Shown piece after piece: positions 16,067-25,559 of a DNA stretch of 64,000 nucleotides (position 1 is its first letter; each line of letters begins with the position of its first letter). Under the pieces are notes generated by a model. That model had not been told where the DNA came from. It did not search any database and was given only the letters and a program-made list of their open reading frames with translations. Made by a program: the position numbers and the translations under genes. This DNA comes from Candidatus Alistipes faecigallinarum. GTDB lineage: Bacteria; Bacteroidota; Bacteroidia; Bacteroidales; Rikenellaceae. Where the stretch lies: NCBI GenBank assembly GCA_019115605.1, contig DXDG01000014.1, positions 124,001 through 188,000 of the forward strand. The letters are read 5' to 3'.

Positions 16067-17122
16067 TTAAAGTTCGCGGTCCAGCAGGTGGTTGCCGAAG
16101 AGGAGCAGCAGCAGGATCAGCAGGCTGTAGGCCGCGGGTATCGTGCGGGTGAGCCAGCGGGGGCGCCCCAGGTAGGTCAGCGAGGGGAGCAGGACGATCT
16201 CGACGATCGAGAGCAGCTCGCGCGTCCGTGCGGCGACGACGGGGACGTTGCCCAGCAGCAGGAACGAGGCGAGGGCCACGGCGTAGATCTTCAGCAGCAG
16301 GCGGGTGTAGACGTTGTGCCGCTGCAGGGGTTCGAGGCAGAGGATCAGCAGGTAGAGCATGCCGACCCTTGCGAGGAAGGTTGCGGCGAAGGGGTCGAAG
16401 GCGTCCCAGCCGTTGAGGCCCAGCTCGGTGATCTGCCGGTAGACCTCGATCTTGACCTGGATGCCGGGGATCGGGAGGTGCGTGGCGAGCGTCAGCAGGT
16501 CGAGCCCCGCAAAGTGGAGCAGGCCGGCTGCGGGGATGAGCGCCGCCCAGAGCCATTTGCGGAAGGTCCGGGGGTTGAGCAGCCACAGCGGGAGGATCAC
16601 GACGGCCGAGTAGTGAAACAGCATGGCGGCGAGGGCCGTCGGCAGGAAGCGGCGCAGGTTGCGTTCCTCGAGCGGCCGGATGCAGAGCAGCAGGAGCCCC
16701 GAGGCGACGCCGGCCCGGACCTGGATCAGGTCGTGAAGCATGTAGAAGTTGCTGATGTAGACGGCCAGCGCCAGGAACCACAGGTCGGTGAGCCGGCGGA
16801 TGGCCGCGAGCTTGGTCGTGATGCCCAGCAGGGCGTAGAGGAGCAGGGCGACGAGGACCCGCTGCCCGGGGAAGCGGTCGGCAACCCACCGGATGGCGAA
16901 GAAGGCGGGCTCCTTGATTTCGAGGGTCGTCTCCGTGTCGCCCTCGATGTTCTCGACGAAGCCCTGGTAGTCGGGAAGTCCCTCGCCCTGCTTGAAGACG
17001 GCCAGCAGGATCAGCCCGGCCCCCAGCAGCAGGTAGGTGCGCTGCCGGGCGGCCGGCGAGGGGAAGCGGACGTAGGAGCATCCCACGGCCAGCAGGAAGC
17101 AGAGCAGGATCGGAAGGATCAT
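16067..17122 (-). CDS. EpsG-family polysaccharide polymerase (Wzy-type)
   Basis: A 351-residue protein with about ten membrane segments. After the first two spans comes a soluble loop (GLPDYQGFVENIEGD), and later LIQVRAGVASGLLLL and AMLFHYSAVVILPLWLL, the conserved 'R.G.A' and 'FH.SA' segments of EpsG/Wzy proteins. It should join lipid-linked repeat units at the periplasmic face. It is the only polymerase candidate in the operon and fits with the flippase and chain-length genes. Confidence 0.8.
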   Translation of the reverse strand: MILPILLCFLLAVGCSYVRFPSPAARQRTYLLLGAGLILLAVFKQGEGLPDYQGFVENIEGDTETTLEIKEPAFFAIRWVADRFPGQRVLVALLLYALLGITTKLAAIRRLTDLWFLALAVYISNFYMLHDLIQVRAGVASGLLLLCIRPLEERNLRRFLPTALAAMLFHYSAVVILPLWLLNPRTFRKWLWAALIPAAGLLHFAGLDLLTLATHLPIPGIQVKIEVYRQITELGLNGWDAFDPFAATFLARVGMLYLLILCLEPLQRHNVYTRLLLKIYAVALASFLLLGNVPVVAARTRELLSIVEIVLLPSLTYLGRPRWLTRTIPAAYSLLILLLLLFGNHLLDREL

Positions 17123-17158
17123 CTTCGGGCGGAGTTGTTCGGGGGCGGGGCGGCCGGA

Positions 17159-18226
17159 TCAGGCGTCGATCAGCCGTTCGAATTTCGCGTAGGCGGCCTC
17201 CCAGGTGAAGCGCCGGATGTAGCGGTGTCCCGCGCGGGCGATGCGGATGCGTTCGTCGTCGTTACCGATCAGGCGGAGGATCCGTTTGGCCAGCGCCGCG
17301 GCATCCCCCACGGGTGCCACGAGGGCCGTGCGGCCGTCGATGGCCATCTCGCGGTAGCCCCGGTTGTCGGTGCAGACCACCGCGGCCCCGCAGATCATCG
17401 CCTCGCCGACGGTGAGCCCCCACCCTTCGGTGAGGCTCGGCCCCAGGTAGATCGCCGCCTCGTTGTAGATCCGGTTGAAGGTCTCGCGGTCGGGCTGCCG
17501 GAAGTACTCGATCCAGTCGGGCAGCGCCGGTGCCGGCGGCACGCCGAAGAGCGAGACCTTCAGCTCCGGACAGCGCTCCCGGACGATCCGCAGGGCCTCG
17601 AATCCGTAGCGGCAGCCCTTCCACTCGCTTGTGTGGTAGAGCATCGCCACGCGGCAGCGCTCCTTGCGGGTGTAATCGACGCTCATGCGGAAAAAGTCGA
17701 AGTCGAACCCGTTGTGGATCAGCTCGCACGGCGCTCCGGCCGCCTCGACGAGGCGTTGCAGCCACGCGGCGATCGCGATGTTCCGATAGCCGTAGCGGTA
17801 GCTCTCCAGCACCTCGGCATCGGAGAATTCCCAGTTCTCGAAGTGCTGGATGAGGTAGAATTTCCGGATGCCGGGTGCGCGGTACGCCCTGAGGGCCCGG
17901 GCGGTCTGTATGGCCGTGGCGACGTAGCACGTCGTGCGGGGCAGCCGGTGCGGGGCCAGCGTGCGGACGAAGTGCTCGCGGACCCCCTCGTGCAGCGGGA
18001 ACCACCCCTTCACGGAGTAGCGCCCCGTAAGCCGGTAGTAGAGGTAGCGGGCGGCGGCGCGGAGCCTCCCGCGCCACGTCAGACGCTCGGGGCACGCCGC
18101 GGCCGCGTAGACGATATGCACGGTGTGGTGCGTGGCCGCCAGGCGGTTGGCGTATTCGCAGACCACCTTGTAGCCGCCGACGGGCCGCGGGCCCGGGGCC
18201 GGCATCAGAAAGGTTACGGAATTCAT
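17159..18226 (-). CDS. Family 4 glycosyltransferase (GT-B)
   Basis: A 355-residue enzyme with two Rossmann halves. The N-terminal half has the PVGGYKVVCEYANRLA acceptor loop. The C-terminal half has ELIHNGFDFDFF, a nucleotide-binding SLTEGWGLTVGEAMICG block (the EX7E motif of retaining GT4 enzymes) and CTDNRGYREM. No membrane segment. It probably adds one sugar of the capsule repeat. A 129-base GC-rich gap with degenerate repeats precedes it. Confidence 0.85.
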   Translation of the reverse strand: MNSVTFLMPAPGPRPVGGYKVVCEYANRLAATHHTVHIVYAAAACPERLTWRGRLRAAARYLYYRLTGRYSVKGWFPLHEGVREHFVRTLAPHRLPRTTCYVATAIQTARALRAYRAPGIRKFYLIQHFENWEFSDAEVLESYRYGYRNIAIAAWLQRLVEAAGAPCELIHNGFDFDFFRMSVDYTRKERCRVAMLYHTSEWKGCRYGFEALRIVRERCPELKVSLFGVPPAPALPDWIEYFRQPDRETFNRIYNEAAIYLGPSLTEGWGLTVGEAMICGAAVVCTDNRGYREMAIDGRTALVAPVGDAAALAKRILRLIGNDDERIRIARAGHRYIRRFTWEAAYAKFERLIDA

Positions 18227-18250
18227 CTTTTATGATCGGTGTTTGCGGGC

Positions 18251-18346
18251 CCGCGGAGCTTTTCGGGCTTTCGGGTCCGGGGGCCTTCGCCCCGCAGACT
18301 TTCCGGGACCCTGCTGCCCTTCCGGGACCTGCAGCTTTTCCGAGCC
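18251..18346. repeat. Degenerate GC-rich short tandem repeat between two glycosyltransferase genes
   Basis: The gap holds about five imperfect units of 17-23 bases sharing the core CTTTCCGGGACC, clearest at 18291-18310 and 18311-18329. No start codon with a plausible protein is seen. The spacing is unusual because most gaps in this operon are under 50 bases. Confidence 0.5.
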
Positions 18347-18355
18347 CCGCGGCGG

Positions 18356-19330
18356 TCAGCCGTCGCGGCGCCGCATCTTCGCCAGGCGCTGCTTGATGCG
18401 GAGCGGCAGCGTGAAGCCGTGGTCCAGGGCCAGGCAGACCAGCCGCCCGTAGGCGGGGATCGTGGGGTTGGCGAGTGTCTCCCGCATGCCGGAGGCGTCG
18501 CGCCAGAGCTCCCGGAACGCTTCGGGGGTGATGCCGCCGCGCGAGACGAGGTGGTATTTGTGGCGCTGCTCGTACCAGTGCACGCAGCGGATGATGTCGG
18601 CATCCCCGGCCCACTGCTCCGTGCAGAAGCGGGCGACGTCGGAGACGTTGCGGAGGATCCCGCGGCTGTCGAGGCGCGAGGTGATGCTGCCCTCGCGCCG
18701 GATGTAGTGGTAGAGGCGTTGCGGCACGTTGTCGATGCGGTTCGCGTAGCGGAGCGCCCGGACCAGCACCGTCGTGTCCTCCATCATGTCGTACCCCTCG
18801 GGAAAGCGGATGCCGTGGCGCAGGTAGAGATCGCGCCGGATGAGCTTGTTGGTCATCACCCCGAGAAACCGTTTCAGCAGGAAGAGCTTCAGGTACTCCT
18901 CGCCCGGAAGGCTGACCGCGCTGTCGGGAAAGAACTCCCGGCCGGAGAGCGCATCGCCGGCGATGTTGCACCAGACCAGGTCGGCCCCCGTTTCGCGGGC
19001 CCGCTCCACGAGGCGGCGGTACATCTCGGGCTCGACGCGGTCGTCGCTGTCGCACCAGCCGACGAAGGTGCCCGTCGCCGCTTCGAGACAGGTGTTGCGC
19101 GCGGCGGCGGAGCCCCGGTTGGCAGGGTGGGTGATGATGCGGATCTGCGGAAGCCGGCGGGGGTACGCCTCGGCCACCTCCAGCAGGCGGGCGATGCTGC
19201 GGTCCGGGGAGCCGTCATCGACGAAGATGTATTCGATGTCGTCGAGCGTCTGCTCGAAGAGCGAGCGGGCGCAGGCGGCGATGTAGCGTTCGGCCCGGTA
19301 GACCGGCACGCAGAGGGAGAGTTCAGGCAT
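18356..19330 (-). CDS. Family 2 glycosyltransferase, long-tailed type
   Basis: A 324-residue GT-A enzyme. The N-terminal half has LSLCVPVYRAERYIAACARSL, VDDGSPD, and the metal motif GWCDSDDRVEPEMY near residue 98, followed by the N-to-C linker with IRRDLYLRHGIRFPEGYDMMEDT and a helical C-terminal region ending in a basic stretch. This architecture is common in capsule and exopolysaccharide loci. The first bases overlap the end of the flippase gene by 8 bases. Confidence 0.85.
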   Translation of the reverse strand: MPELSLCVPVYRAERYIAACARSLFEQTLDDIEYIFVDDGSPDRSIARLLEVAEAYPRRLPQIRIITHPANRGSAAARNTCLEAATGTFVGWCDSDDRVEPEMYRRLVERARETGADLVWCNIAGDALSGREFFPDSAVSLPGEEYLKLFLLKRFLGVMTNKLIRRDLYLRHGIRFPEGYDMMEDTTVLVRALRYANRIDNVPQRLYHYIRREGSITSRLDSRGILRNVSDVARFCTEQWAGDADIIRCVHWYEQRHKYHLVSRGGITPEAFRELWRDASGMRETLANPTIPAYGRLVCLALDHGFTLPLRIKQRLAKMRRRDG

Positions 19331-20873
19331 GGTTCCGATGGATCAGGGCGATAAGACGGTGGGTGAAGTCCCGCATCCCCCGCGTCAGCAGGCAGAGCGT
19401 CGCGTAGAGGAGCAGGAAGAATCCGCCGGCGGCCAGCGTGCCGTACGCCATCCACTCCCCGATGCCCGCGAACGGGTCGAACGGAATGCGTCCGACGGTC
19501 GCGGCGGCAATGGCGGCGACGGGCACGAGGGCCGCCAGATGGCGGGCGTAGAGGGCTGCGTAGCGCTTCAGGCTCACCCGCAGCCCCCGGCGGAAGAGGT
19601 AGCAGGGCTTCCAGAGGAAGATGACGGCCACCAGGCTGCAGAGCGACCCGGCCAGGATGCCGTGCAGGCCGAAGAAGCGGCCCAGCAGCACCGACAGGCC
19701 GATGTTCATCACCGCCTCGGCGATCGGGGCCCAGATGTCGGAGAAGAGCCCGTAGGCGTAGATGTAGGAGTCGACCGTCAGGCGCGAGAGGTTGATGTAG
19801 AGGATGGCCGTCAGCAGGGCCAGCGTCCCGTTGTCGAGCAGGTACTCGGACCCCACCCAGAGCGAGATGAAGGCCGGGGTCAGCGTGTAGACACCGAAGC
19901 AGACCGTGCAGCAGAGCAGGAAGCGGGCGGAGAAGAGCTCCTCGAAGACCTCCATGATCCGCTCCCGGTCGCCTTCGGCCACGAGGTTGCCCACGCCGGC
20001 GTTCATGCTGTTGAACAGGGCGCTCATGAGCGAGGTGATGCCGGTGAGGATGAGCAGGTAGTTTCCGTAGAGGGCCACCAGGCTCAGCGAGGTGTAGGCG
20101 TAGATGATCACCGGCGTGGTCTGCGTCAGGGTGAAGCCGCCGATCTTGTGGAAGAAGAGCTGCCGGACCTTGGTGATCACCTCGGGGTATTTGCGGCTCA
20201 GGCGGCGTCCCTGCGAGAGGTCCGTGTGCAGATCGGGGTAGGTGCGGCGGATCGTGAAGTTGAGGGCCGCGGCGGCCACCCCGGCGAACAACGCTTCGAG
20301 CACGAGCCACCAGAGATACCCGTTGTCGAGGTAGCGGATGGCGAGGATCTGGCAAAGGACCTTCACCAGCATCGAGCTCCGGTAGCTGTACTGGATGCGG
20401 TACTCCTTCTGGTCGGCCGAGAGGAGCACCTGCCGGTAGTTGACGAAGTAGCTGAGCAGGGCGCTTGCGAGCAGCACGCCGAACGAGGCGTAGGCGTACC
20501 ACAGCGGGAGGGCCATCTTGGCGAAGATCCACGGGAAGAGGCCCATGAGCAGCACCCCGCCGCCCAGCACGCACCAGGCGATGCGGCGGTACATCCACCC
20601 CTGCAGGGAGACGATTTCGCCGACGGCCCTGCGGTCGCCGTCGAGCAGGGGCCGGTAGAGCGTGCAGGCGATTGCCGCGCCGATGCCCAGCTCCGCGAGG
20701 TTGAGAAACTGCAGGAGGTTCGTCGCCGTGGTGTTCAGACCCAGCACGTCGGCGCCGAGGCGGTCGAGAAAGATCTTGCGCGAAAAGAACTGCAGGGTCA
20801 GGCTGAAGAGGTAGAAAACAAGCCCGACCGAACTGTTCTTGAAACTTTTCGCAGTCCGGGATTGTGCTTTCAT
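19323..20873 (-). CDS. Polysaccharide flippase, Wzx/MATE-like
   Basis: A 516-residue protein with about 14 membrane segments in the pattern of the polysaccharide_synt family. It opens SVGLVFYLFSLTLQFFSRKIFLDRLGADVLGLNTT, typical of Bacteroidota Wzx (FLDRLG..VLGLN). It should move undecaprenyl-linked repeat units to the periplasmic face for the EpsG-type polymerase. It lies 47 bases after the dTDP-glucose dehydratase gene and overlaps the following glycosyltransferase. Confidence 0.85.
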   Translation of the reverse strand: MKAQSRTAKSFKNSSVGLVFYLFSLTLQFFSRKIFLDRLGADVLGLNTTATNLLQFLNLAELGIGAAIACTLYRPLLDGDRRAVGEIVSLQGWMYRRIAWCVLGGGVLLMGLFPWIFAKMALPLWYAYASFGVLLASALLSYFVNYRQVLLSADQKEYRIQYSYRSSMLVKVLCQILAIRYLDNGYLWWLVLEALFAGVAAAALNFTIRRTYPDLHTDLSQGRRLSRKYPEVITKVRQLFFHKIGGFTLTQTTPVIIYAYTSLSLVALYGNYLLILTGITSLMSALFNSMNAGVGNLVAEGDRERIMEVFEELFSARFLLCCTVCFGVYTLTPAFISLWVGSEYLLDNGTLALLTAILYINLSRLTVDSYIYAYGLFSDIWAPIAEAVMNIGLSVLLGRFFGLHGILAGSLCSLVAVIFLWKPCYLFRRGLRVSLKRYAALYARHLAALVPVAAIAAATVGRIPFDPFAGIGEWMAYGTLAAGGFFLLLYATLCLLTRGMRDFTHRLIALIHRNHA

Positions 20874-20920
20874 CCGTAGTTCCGCAGCGGGGGATGTCGC
20901 AGGTATGTTTGAAGATTATC

Positions 20921-22054
20921 CTATCTGGAGCCGTACATCTCCTCGTAGTAGGTCCGGTAGGCGCCCGAGGTAACGCGGTCCATCCACGCCTGGTTGTCCA
21001 GGTACCAGCGGACGGTCCGCTCGATGCCCTCCTCGAACTGCAGCGAGGGCTCCCAGCCCAGTTCGCGCTGCAGCTTGCGCGAGTCGATCGCGTAGCGCAG
21101 GTCGTGGCCCTTGCGGTCCTCGACGAAGGTGATCAGATCCAGGTCCTCGCCCTCGCGGCGGCCCAGCAGGCGGTCCGTCGTGCGGACGAGCAGCCGGATC
21201 AGGTCGATGTTCTTCCACTCGTTGAAGCCGCCGATGTTGTAGGTCTCGGCCACGCGGCCGTGGTGGAAGATCCTGTCGATCGCCCGGGCGTGGTCCTCGA
21301 CGTAGAGCCAGTCGCGGACGTTCTCGCCGCGGCCGTAGACGGGCAGCGGCCGGCGGTGGCGGATGTTGTTGATGAACAGGGGTATGAGCTTCTCGGGAAA
21401 CTGGCAGGGGCCGTAGTTGTTCGAGCAGTTCGTTACGAGTGTCGGCATGCCGTAGGTGTCGTGGTAGGCCCGCACGAAGTGGTCGCTCGAGGCCTTCGAG
21501 GCCGAGTAGGGGCTGTGCGGCGCGTAGCGGGTGTTCTCCTCGAAGAACTCTTCGCCGTAGGCCAGGTGGTGCTCCGCGGAGGAGGCCGCCGTCGTGAAGG
21601 GCGAGGCGACGCCCTCGGGGCGGGTGAGCTCCAGCGCGCCGTAGACCTCGTCCGTGGAGATGTGGTAGAAGAGCTTGCCCGCGTAGCCCTCGGGACGCTC
21701 CTCCCAGCAGCGGCGCGCCGCTTCGAGCAGCGTGAGGGTTCCCAGGACGTTCGTGCGCGCGAAGGTGAAGGGGTCGCGGATCGAACGGTCCACATGGCTC
21801 TCGGCCGCCAGGTGGATGATGCCATCGACCTCGTGCTGCCGCATCAGCGACACGACGGTCTCGAAGTCGCAGATGTCGCCCCGCACGAAGGTGTAGTTGG
21901 GCCGCTGCTCGACATCGCGCAGGTTCTCCAGGTTGCCGGCATAGGTCAGCTTGTCGAGGTTGACGATGCGGCAGTCGGGGTACCTCGTAACGAAGAGCCG
22001 CACGACGTGCGAGCCGATGAATCCGGCGCCGCCGGTGATCAGTATCGATTTCAT
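20921..22054 (-). CDS. rfbB: dTDP-glucose 4,6-dehydratase
   Basis: A 377-residue extended short-chain dehydrogenase; the start at 22054 places the GGAGFIGSHVVR NAD-binding motif at the N-terminus. Catalytic features are STDEVYG (the Thr-Asp-Glu triad) and the YSASK motif. A Bacteroidota-type insertion (EEFFEENTRYAPHSP) precedes the tyrosine. It makes dTDP-4-keto-6-deoxyglucose, the second step to dTDP-L-rhamnose. The start overlaps the rfbD stop by 4 bases. Confidence 0.95.
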   Translation of the reverse strand: MKSILITGGAGFIGSHVVRLFVTRYPDCRIVNLDKLTYAGNLENLRDVEQRPNYTFVRGDICDFETVVSLMRQHEVDGIIHLAAESHVDRSIRDPFTFARTNVLGTLTLLEAARRCWEERPEGYAGKLFYHISTDEVYGALELTRPEGVASPFTTAASSAEHHLAYGEEFFEENTRYAPHSPYSASKASSDHFVRAYHDTYGMPTLVTNCSNNYGPCQFPEKLIPLFINNIRHRRPLPVYGRGENVRDWLYVEDHARAIDRIFHHGRVAETYNIGGFNEWKNIDLIRLLVRTTDRLLGRREGEDLDLITFVEDRKGHDLRYAIDSRKLQRELGWEPSLQFEEGIERTVRWYLDNQAWMDRVTSGAYRTYYEEMYGSR

Positions 22055-22944
22055 TGCGCTTGCTGTTGTTGCTGTGCTTTGAGGATCCGGGCCAGGCAGT
22101 ACTGCATCGACTCCCGCCAGTGGGGAATCTCCACGCCGAACGTGCGCTTGATCTTGGTCTTGTCCAGCACGGAGTAGGCCGGGCGCCGCACCTTCGAGGG
22201 GAACTCGTCGCTGTGGCAGGGGAGGATCCGGCAGCGGTCGTGCCCCACGGCCCGGGCGATCTCGACGGCGAAGTCGTACCACGAGCAGACCCCCTCGTTC
22301 GAGAAGTGGTAGATCCCCTCGCGGCCCGCGTAGAGATCCTTCTCGATGATCGAGAAGATCGTCAGCGCGAGGTCCCCGGCGTAGGTCGGCGTGCCGACCT
22401 GGTCGAAGACCACCTGCAGCGTCTCCCGCTCGGCCGTCAGGCGGAGCATCGTTTTCAGGAAGTTGCGGCCCCACTCCGAGTAGAGCCAGGCCGTGCGGAT
22501 GATGAGGGCCCGGCACCCCGAGACGGCGATGGCCTCCTCGCCGCGGAGCTTCGTGCGTCCGTAGACGCCCAGCGGGTGCGTCGGCATTTCTTCGGTAAGG
22601 GGCGTGCTGCCCTCGCCGCCGAAGACGTAGTCGGTCGAGACGTGGAAGAGCGTGGCGCCCGCCTCGCGGGCCGCCTCGGCCAGGTTGCCCGCAGCCGTGG
22701 CGTTCACGAGTTCGGCGGCGGCCTCCTCCTCTTCGGCACGGTCCACGTTGGTGTAGGCCGCGCAGTTTACGATCACCTCGATCCGTTCGCCGAGGACGAA
22801 GCTGCGGACGGCCTCCCGGTCCGTGATGTCGAGCCGGTCGAGGTCCGTGAAGAGGTAGCTGTGGGGCGAGAGGGCTCCGAGGCGCTGCATTTCGCGCCCC
22901 AGCTGGCCGTTGCAGCCCGTAACGAGTATGCGTTTTTCTGTCAT
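22051..22944 (-). CDS. rfbD: dTDP-4-dehydrorhamnose reductase
   Basis: A 297-residue short-chain reductase. It has ILVTGCNGQLGREMQ for NADPH, the STDYVF segment and the YGRTKLRGE motif with catalytic Tyr and Lys, with a C-terminal RRPAYSVLDKTK block that binds the sugar nucleotide. It makes dTDP-L-rhamnose from the product of RfbC. The start at 22944 overlaps the rfbC stop (ATGA). The C-terminus ends in a short run of glutamines. Confidence 0.95.
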   Translation of the reverse strand: MTEKRILVTGCNGQLGREMQRLGALSPHSYLFTDLDRLDITDREAVRSFVLGERIEVIVNCAAYTNVDRAEEEEAAAELVNATAAGNLAEAAREAGATLFHVSTDYVFGGEGSTPLTEEMPTHPLGVYGRTKLRGEEAIAVSGCRALIIRTAWLYSEWGRNFLKTMLRLTAERETLQVVFDQVGTPTYAGDLALTIFSIIEKDLYAGREGIYHFSNEGVCSWYDFAVEIARAVGHDRCRILPCHSDEFPSKVRRPAYSVLDKTKIKRTFGVEIPHWRESMQYCLARILKAQQQQQAQ

Positions 22945-23513
22945 GACGTATGCTGTGCGTTGTATTCGAAGGGCAGGTCGGCCTCCGCGAGGCGCGGGTG
23001 TGCCGCATCCTTGGCCGAGAGGAGGATCCGCGGGGCGGGGATGCGCCAGTCGATGCCCAGCGTGGGGTCGTCCCAGGCAACGGCCCCCTCCGCCTGCGGG
23101 GCGTAGGGGTTGTCGCACTTATACTGGAAGACCGCGATGTCGCTCAACACCGAGAATCCGTGGGCGAAGCCCCGCGGGATGAAGAGCTGGCGGTGGTTCT
23201 CCTCCGTGAGCTCCACGGCGACATGCTGCCCGAAGGTGGGCGAGCCGCGGCGGATGTCCACCGCGACGTCGAGCACCGCGCCGCGGACGCAGCGCACGAG
23301 CTTCGCCTGTGCGAAGGGGGGCCGCTGGAAGTGCAGGCCGCGCACGACGCCGTAGCACGAGCGGCTCTCGTTGTCCTGGACGAAGCGCACGGGAGCGACC
23401 TGTGCGTCGAAGTCGCGCTGCGAGAAGGACTCGAAGAAGTAGCCGCGGGAGTCTTCGAACAGGCGCGGTTCGATGATTACCACGCCTTCGAGGGGTGTTT
23501 TCAGAACTTTCAT
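22941..23513 (-). CDS. rfbC: dTDP-4-dehydrorhamnose 3,5-epimerase
   Basis: A 190-residue cupin, the usual RfbC length. The signature FEDSRGYFFESF, FVQDNESRS and the GLHFQRPP catalytic-histidine motif are present, followed by DIRRGSPTFGQ and IPRGFAHGF. It inverts C3 and C5 of the keto-sugar. It sits 13 bases after rfbA. Confidence 0.95.
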   Translation of the reverse strand: MKVLKTPLEGVVIIEPRLFEDSRGYFFESFSQRDFDAQVAPVRFVQDNESRSCYGVVRGLHFQRPPFAQAKLVRCVRGAVLDVAVDIRRGSPTFGQHVAVELTEENHRQLFIPRGFAHGFSVLSDIAVFQYKCDNPYAPQAEGAVAWDDPTLGIDWRIPAPRILLSAKDAAHPRLAEADLPFEYNAQHTS

Positions 23514-23526
23514 GCCGTTGCGTGTC

Positions 23527-24429
23527 TCAAAGGTTGGGTTCGCCGTTGCGCTCTTTCTCTTCGGCGAGCTGCATCAGGTACTGCCCGTACTGGTTCCGGA
23601 GCATGGGACGGGCCAGCTGGCGGAGCTTCTCCGCGTCGATCCATCCCTGCCGGTAGGCGATGCCCTCCAGGCAGGCGATCTTGAGCCCCTGGCGCTTCTC
23701 GATCACCTCGATGAAGGTCGAAGCCTCGCTCAACGAGTCGTGCGTGCCCGTGTCGAGCCAGGCGAAGCCCCGGCCGAGGGTCTGCACGCGCAGCTCGCCG
23801 TCGTTGAGGAAGCGCTGGTTCACCGTGGTGATCTCCAGTTCGCCGCGCGCCGAGGGGCGGATGCCGCGGGCCACCTCCACCACCTTGTTGGGGTAGAAGT
23901 AGAGCCCCACGACGGCGTAGTTGGATTTGGGATGTGCGGGTTTCTCCTCGATCGAGAGGCAGTTGCCCGCGCGGTCGAACTCCGCGACGCCGTAGCGTTC
24001 CGGGTCGCTGACCCGGTAGCCGAAGATCGTGGCCCGCCGCTCCTGCTCGGCCGCATGCACCGCCTCGCGGAGCATGCCGGAGAATCCGGCGCCGTGGAAG
24101 ATGTTGTCGCCGAGGACCAGGCAGACGGCCTCGTCGCCGATGAAGCGCTCGCCGATCAGAAAGGCCTGCGCCAGTCCGTCGGGCGAGGGCTGCTCGGCAT
24201 ACTCGAAGCGCACGCCGAAGTCCGAACCGTCGCCCAGCAGGCGGCGGAACCCTCCCAGATCGTCGGGCGTCGAGATGATGAGGATCTCGCGGATCCCCGC
24301 CAGCATCAGCACCGAGATGGGGTAATAGACCATCGGCTTGTCGTAAATCGGTATGAGCTGCTTGCTGACCCCCTTGGTGATGGGATAGAGCCGTGTGCCG
24401 CTGCCTCCGGCCAGTACGATGCCTTTCAT
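23527..24429 (-). CDS. rfbA: Glucose-1-phosphate thymidylyltransferase
   Basis: A 300-residue nucleotidyltransferase. The start at 24429 puts [18 protein letters not shown] at the N-terminus; a start at 24516 would overlap the preceding gene. It has the GxGTRLxPxTxxxxKQ loop, [21 protein letters not shown] and the [12 protein letters not shown] signature. It makes dTDP-glucose, the entry to the rhamnose pathway, and is the first of four consecutive rfb genes (order A-C-D-B). Confidence 0.95.
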   Translation of the reverse strand: MKGIVLAGGSGTRLYPITKGVSKQLIPIYDKPMVYYPISVLMLAGIREILIISTPDDLGGFRRLLGDGSDFGVRFEYAEQPSPDGLAQAFLIGERFIGDEAVCLVLGDNIFHGAGFSGMLREAVHAAEQERRATIFGYRVSDPERYGVAEFDRAGNCLSIEEKPAHPKSNYAVVGLYFYPNKVVEVARGIRPSARGELEITTVNQRFLNDGELRVQTLGRGFAWLDTGTHDSLSEASTFIEVIEKRQGLKIACLEGIAYRQGWIDAEKLRQLARPMLRNQYGQYLMQLAEEKERNGEPNL

Positions 24430-24442
24430 GTTGCGATGGTTG

Positions 24443-25552
24443 TTAGGTGTTTGATCTGTCATGCCGTCGTCCGGGCCGCTTCTCCCTGACGAAAATCCAC
24501 CCCGAAGATACGACACCTCCGAGAAATATGCAACCCGCGAGGAGGATTATTTTCGAGGGCTTCGAGGGTCTGAGCGGTACGGTGGCCGGCTGCACGACGG
24601 CGTAGACGGGTGTGGACTCCTGGACCTTGGCCCGGGCCAGCTGGAGCTGCTGGGCCGTCTGGTTGTAGAGGTTGAAGGCCAGGTTCATCTCGTTCTGCAG
24701 CCGCTCCTGCTCGGTGAGGCAGCTGCGGCGGACGATGCCCTGATTCTGGTCCATGTACCGGGCGTAGCGCTGCTGGGCTTCGTAGTAGTTGTCGCGGGCC
24801 TCGTCGTGGAGGCGCTGGGTGAAGGCCAGGTCGTTGCGCGCCTTGTCGGTGCGGTACTGCGTGATAAACTCCTGCAGGTTGCGCATCACCGTGTCGGTCA
24901 GCGTCGCCGAGACGAGCGGGTCCTGCATGGTTACCCGCAGCGAGACGACCAGCGTCTTGCGGTCCACGCCCGCGGCGATGCGCTCGCGGAGCGTGCGGAC
25001 CGCCTCATCCTCCGCGCGCGTCAGGCGGAAGGGATCCGTTCCGGAGCCCGCGGGATGCGGCTCCTCCGTTGCGAAGAGGTGCCGGATCCCGCCGAGCAGC
25101 CGGAAGGGAAGCCCGAGGAGACGGTCCCACCAGGGAACGCGCAGCTCCTCGGAGACGTACTCCTCGACGGTCCAGCTCTTCTCCCCGTCGGCCGACGTGA
25201 GGCGTACGTCAAACAGGGCAGTCAGGAAAGGTACCGACTGCACGATATCCGGATAGAGCTCCGGAGAGACCGCATCCGCGGTGTTCAGGCTCCCCGTCTG
25301 GATCCCGGCCATCGAGGCCAGGGAGCTCAATCCGCCGAGATTCGGCCGCCCGGCCTGGATCTCGGGGGCCAGCTTGACCGTCGTGGTGTACTCGCGGGGG
25401 ATGCTGAAGGCGATGACCAGGCCCGCGAGGGCCCCGGCGAGACACCCCCGGACGATCAGGCGCCGCCCCTCCCAGAGCTTTTGCAGCATCTCCAGCAGAT
25501 CCAATCCCGCATCCGCGGCTTCCGCGGTGCGGCGTGGCGTATCGGTTTGCAT
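24443..25552 (-). CDS. Wzz-type chain-length determinant protein
   Basis: A 369-residue protein (start at 25552, 7 bases after the export gene). A first membrane segment lies at about residues 31-52 followed by [12 protein letters not shown]; a long periplasmic coiled-coil region follows; a second membrane segment near the C-terminus follows the proline-rich [19 protein letters not shown] motif typical of Wzz. There is no C-terminal tyrosine kinase domain, so it is the O-antigen-like type. It should set polymer length with the EpsG-type polymerase. Confidence 0.9.
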   Translation of the reverse strand: MQTDTPRRTAEAADAGLDLLEMLQKLWEGRRLIVRGCLAGALAGLVIAFSIPREYTTTVKLAPEIQAGRPNLGGLSSLASMAGIQTGSLNTADAVSPELYPDIVQSVPFLTALFDVRLTSADGEKSWTVEEYVSEELRVPWWDRLLGLPFRLLGGIRHLFATEEPHPAGSGTDPFRLTRAEDEAVRTLRERIAAGVDRKTLVVSLRVTMQDPLVSATLTDTVMRNLQEFITQYRTDKARNDLAFTQRLHDEARDNYYEAQQRYARYMDQNQGIVRRSCLTEQERLQNEMNLAFNLYNQTAQQLQLARAKVQESTPVYAVVQPATVPLRPSKPSKIILLAGCIFLGGVVSSGWIFVREKRPGRRHDRSNT

Positions 25553-25559
25553 GCGGGGT

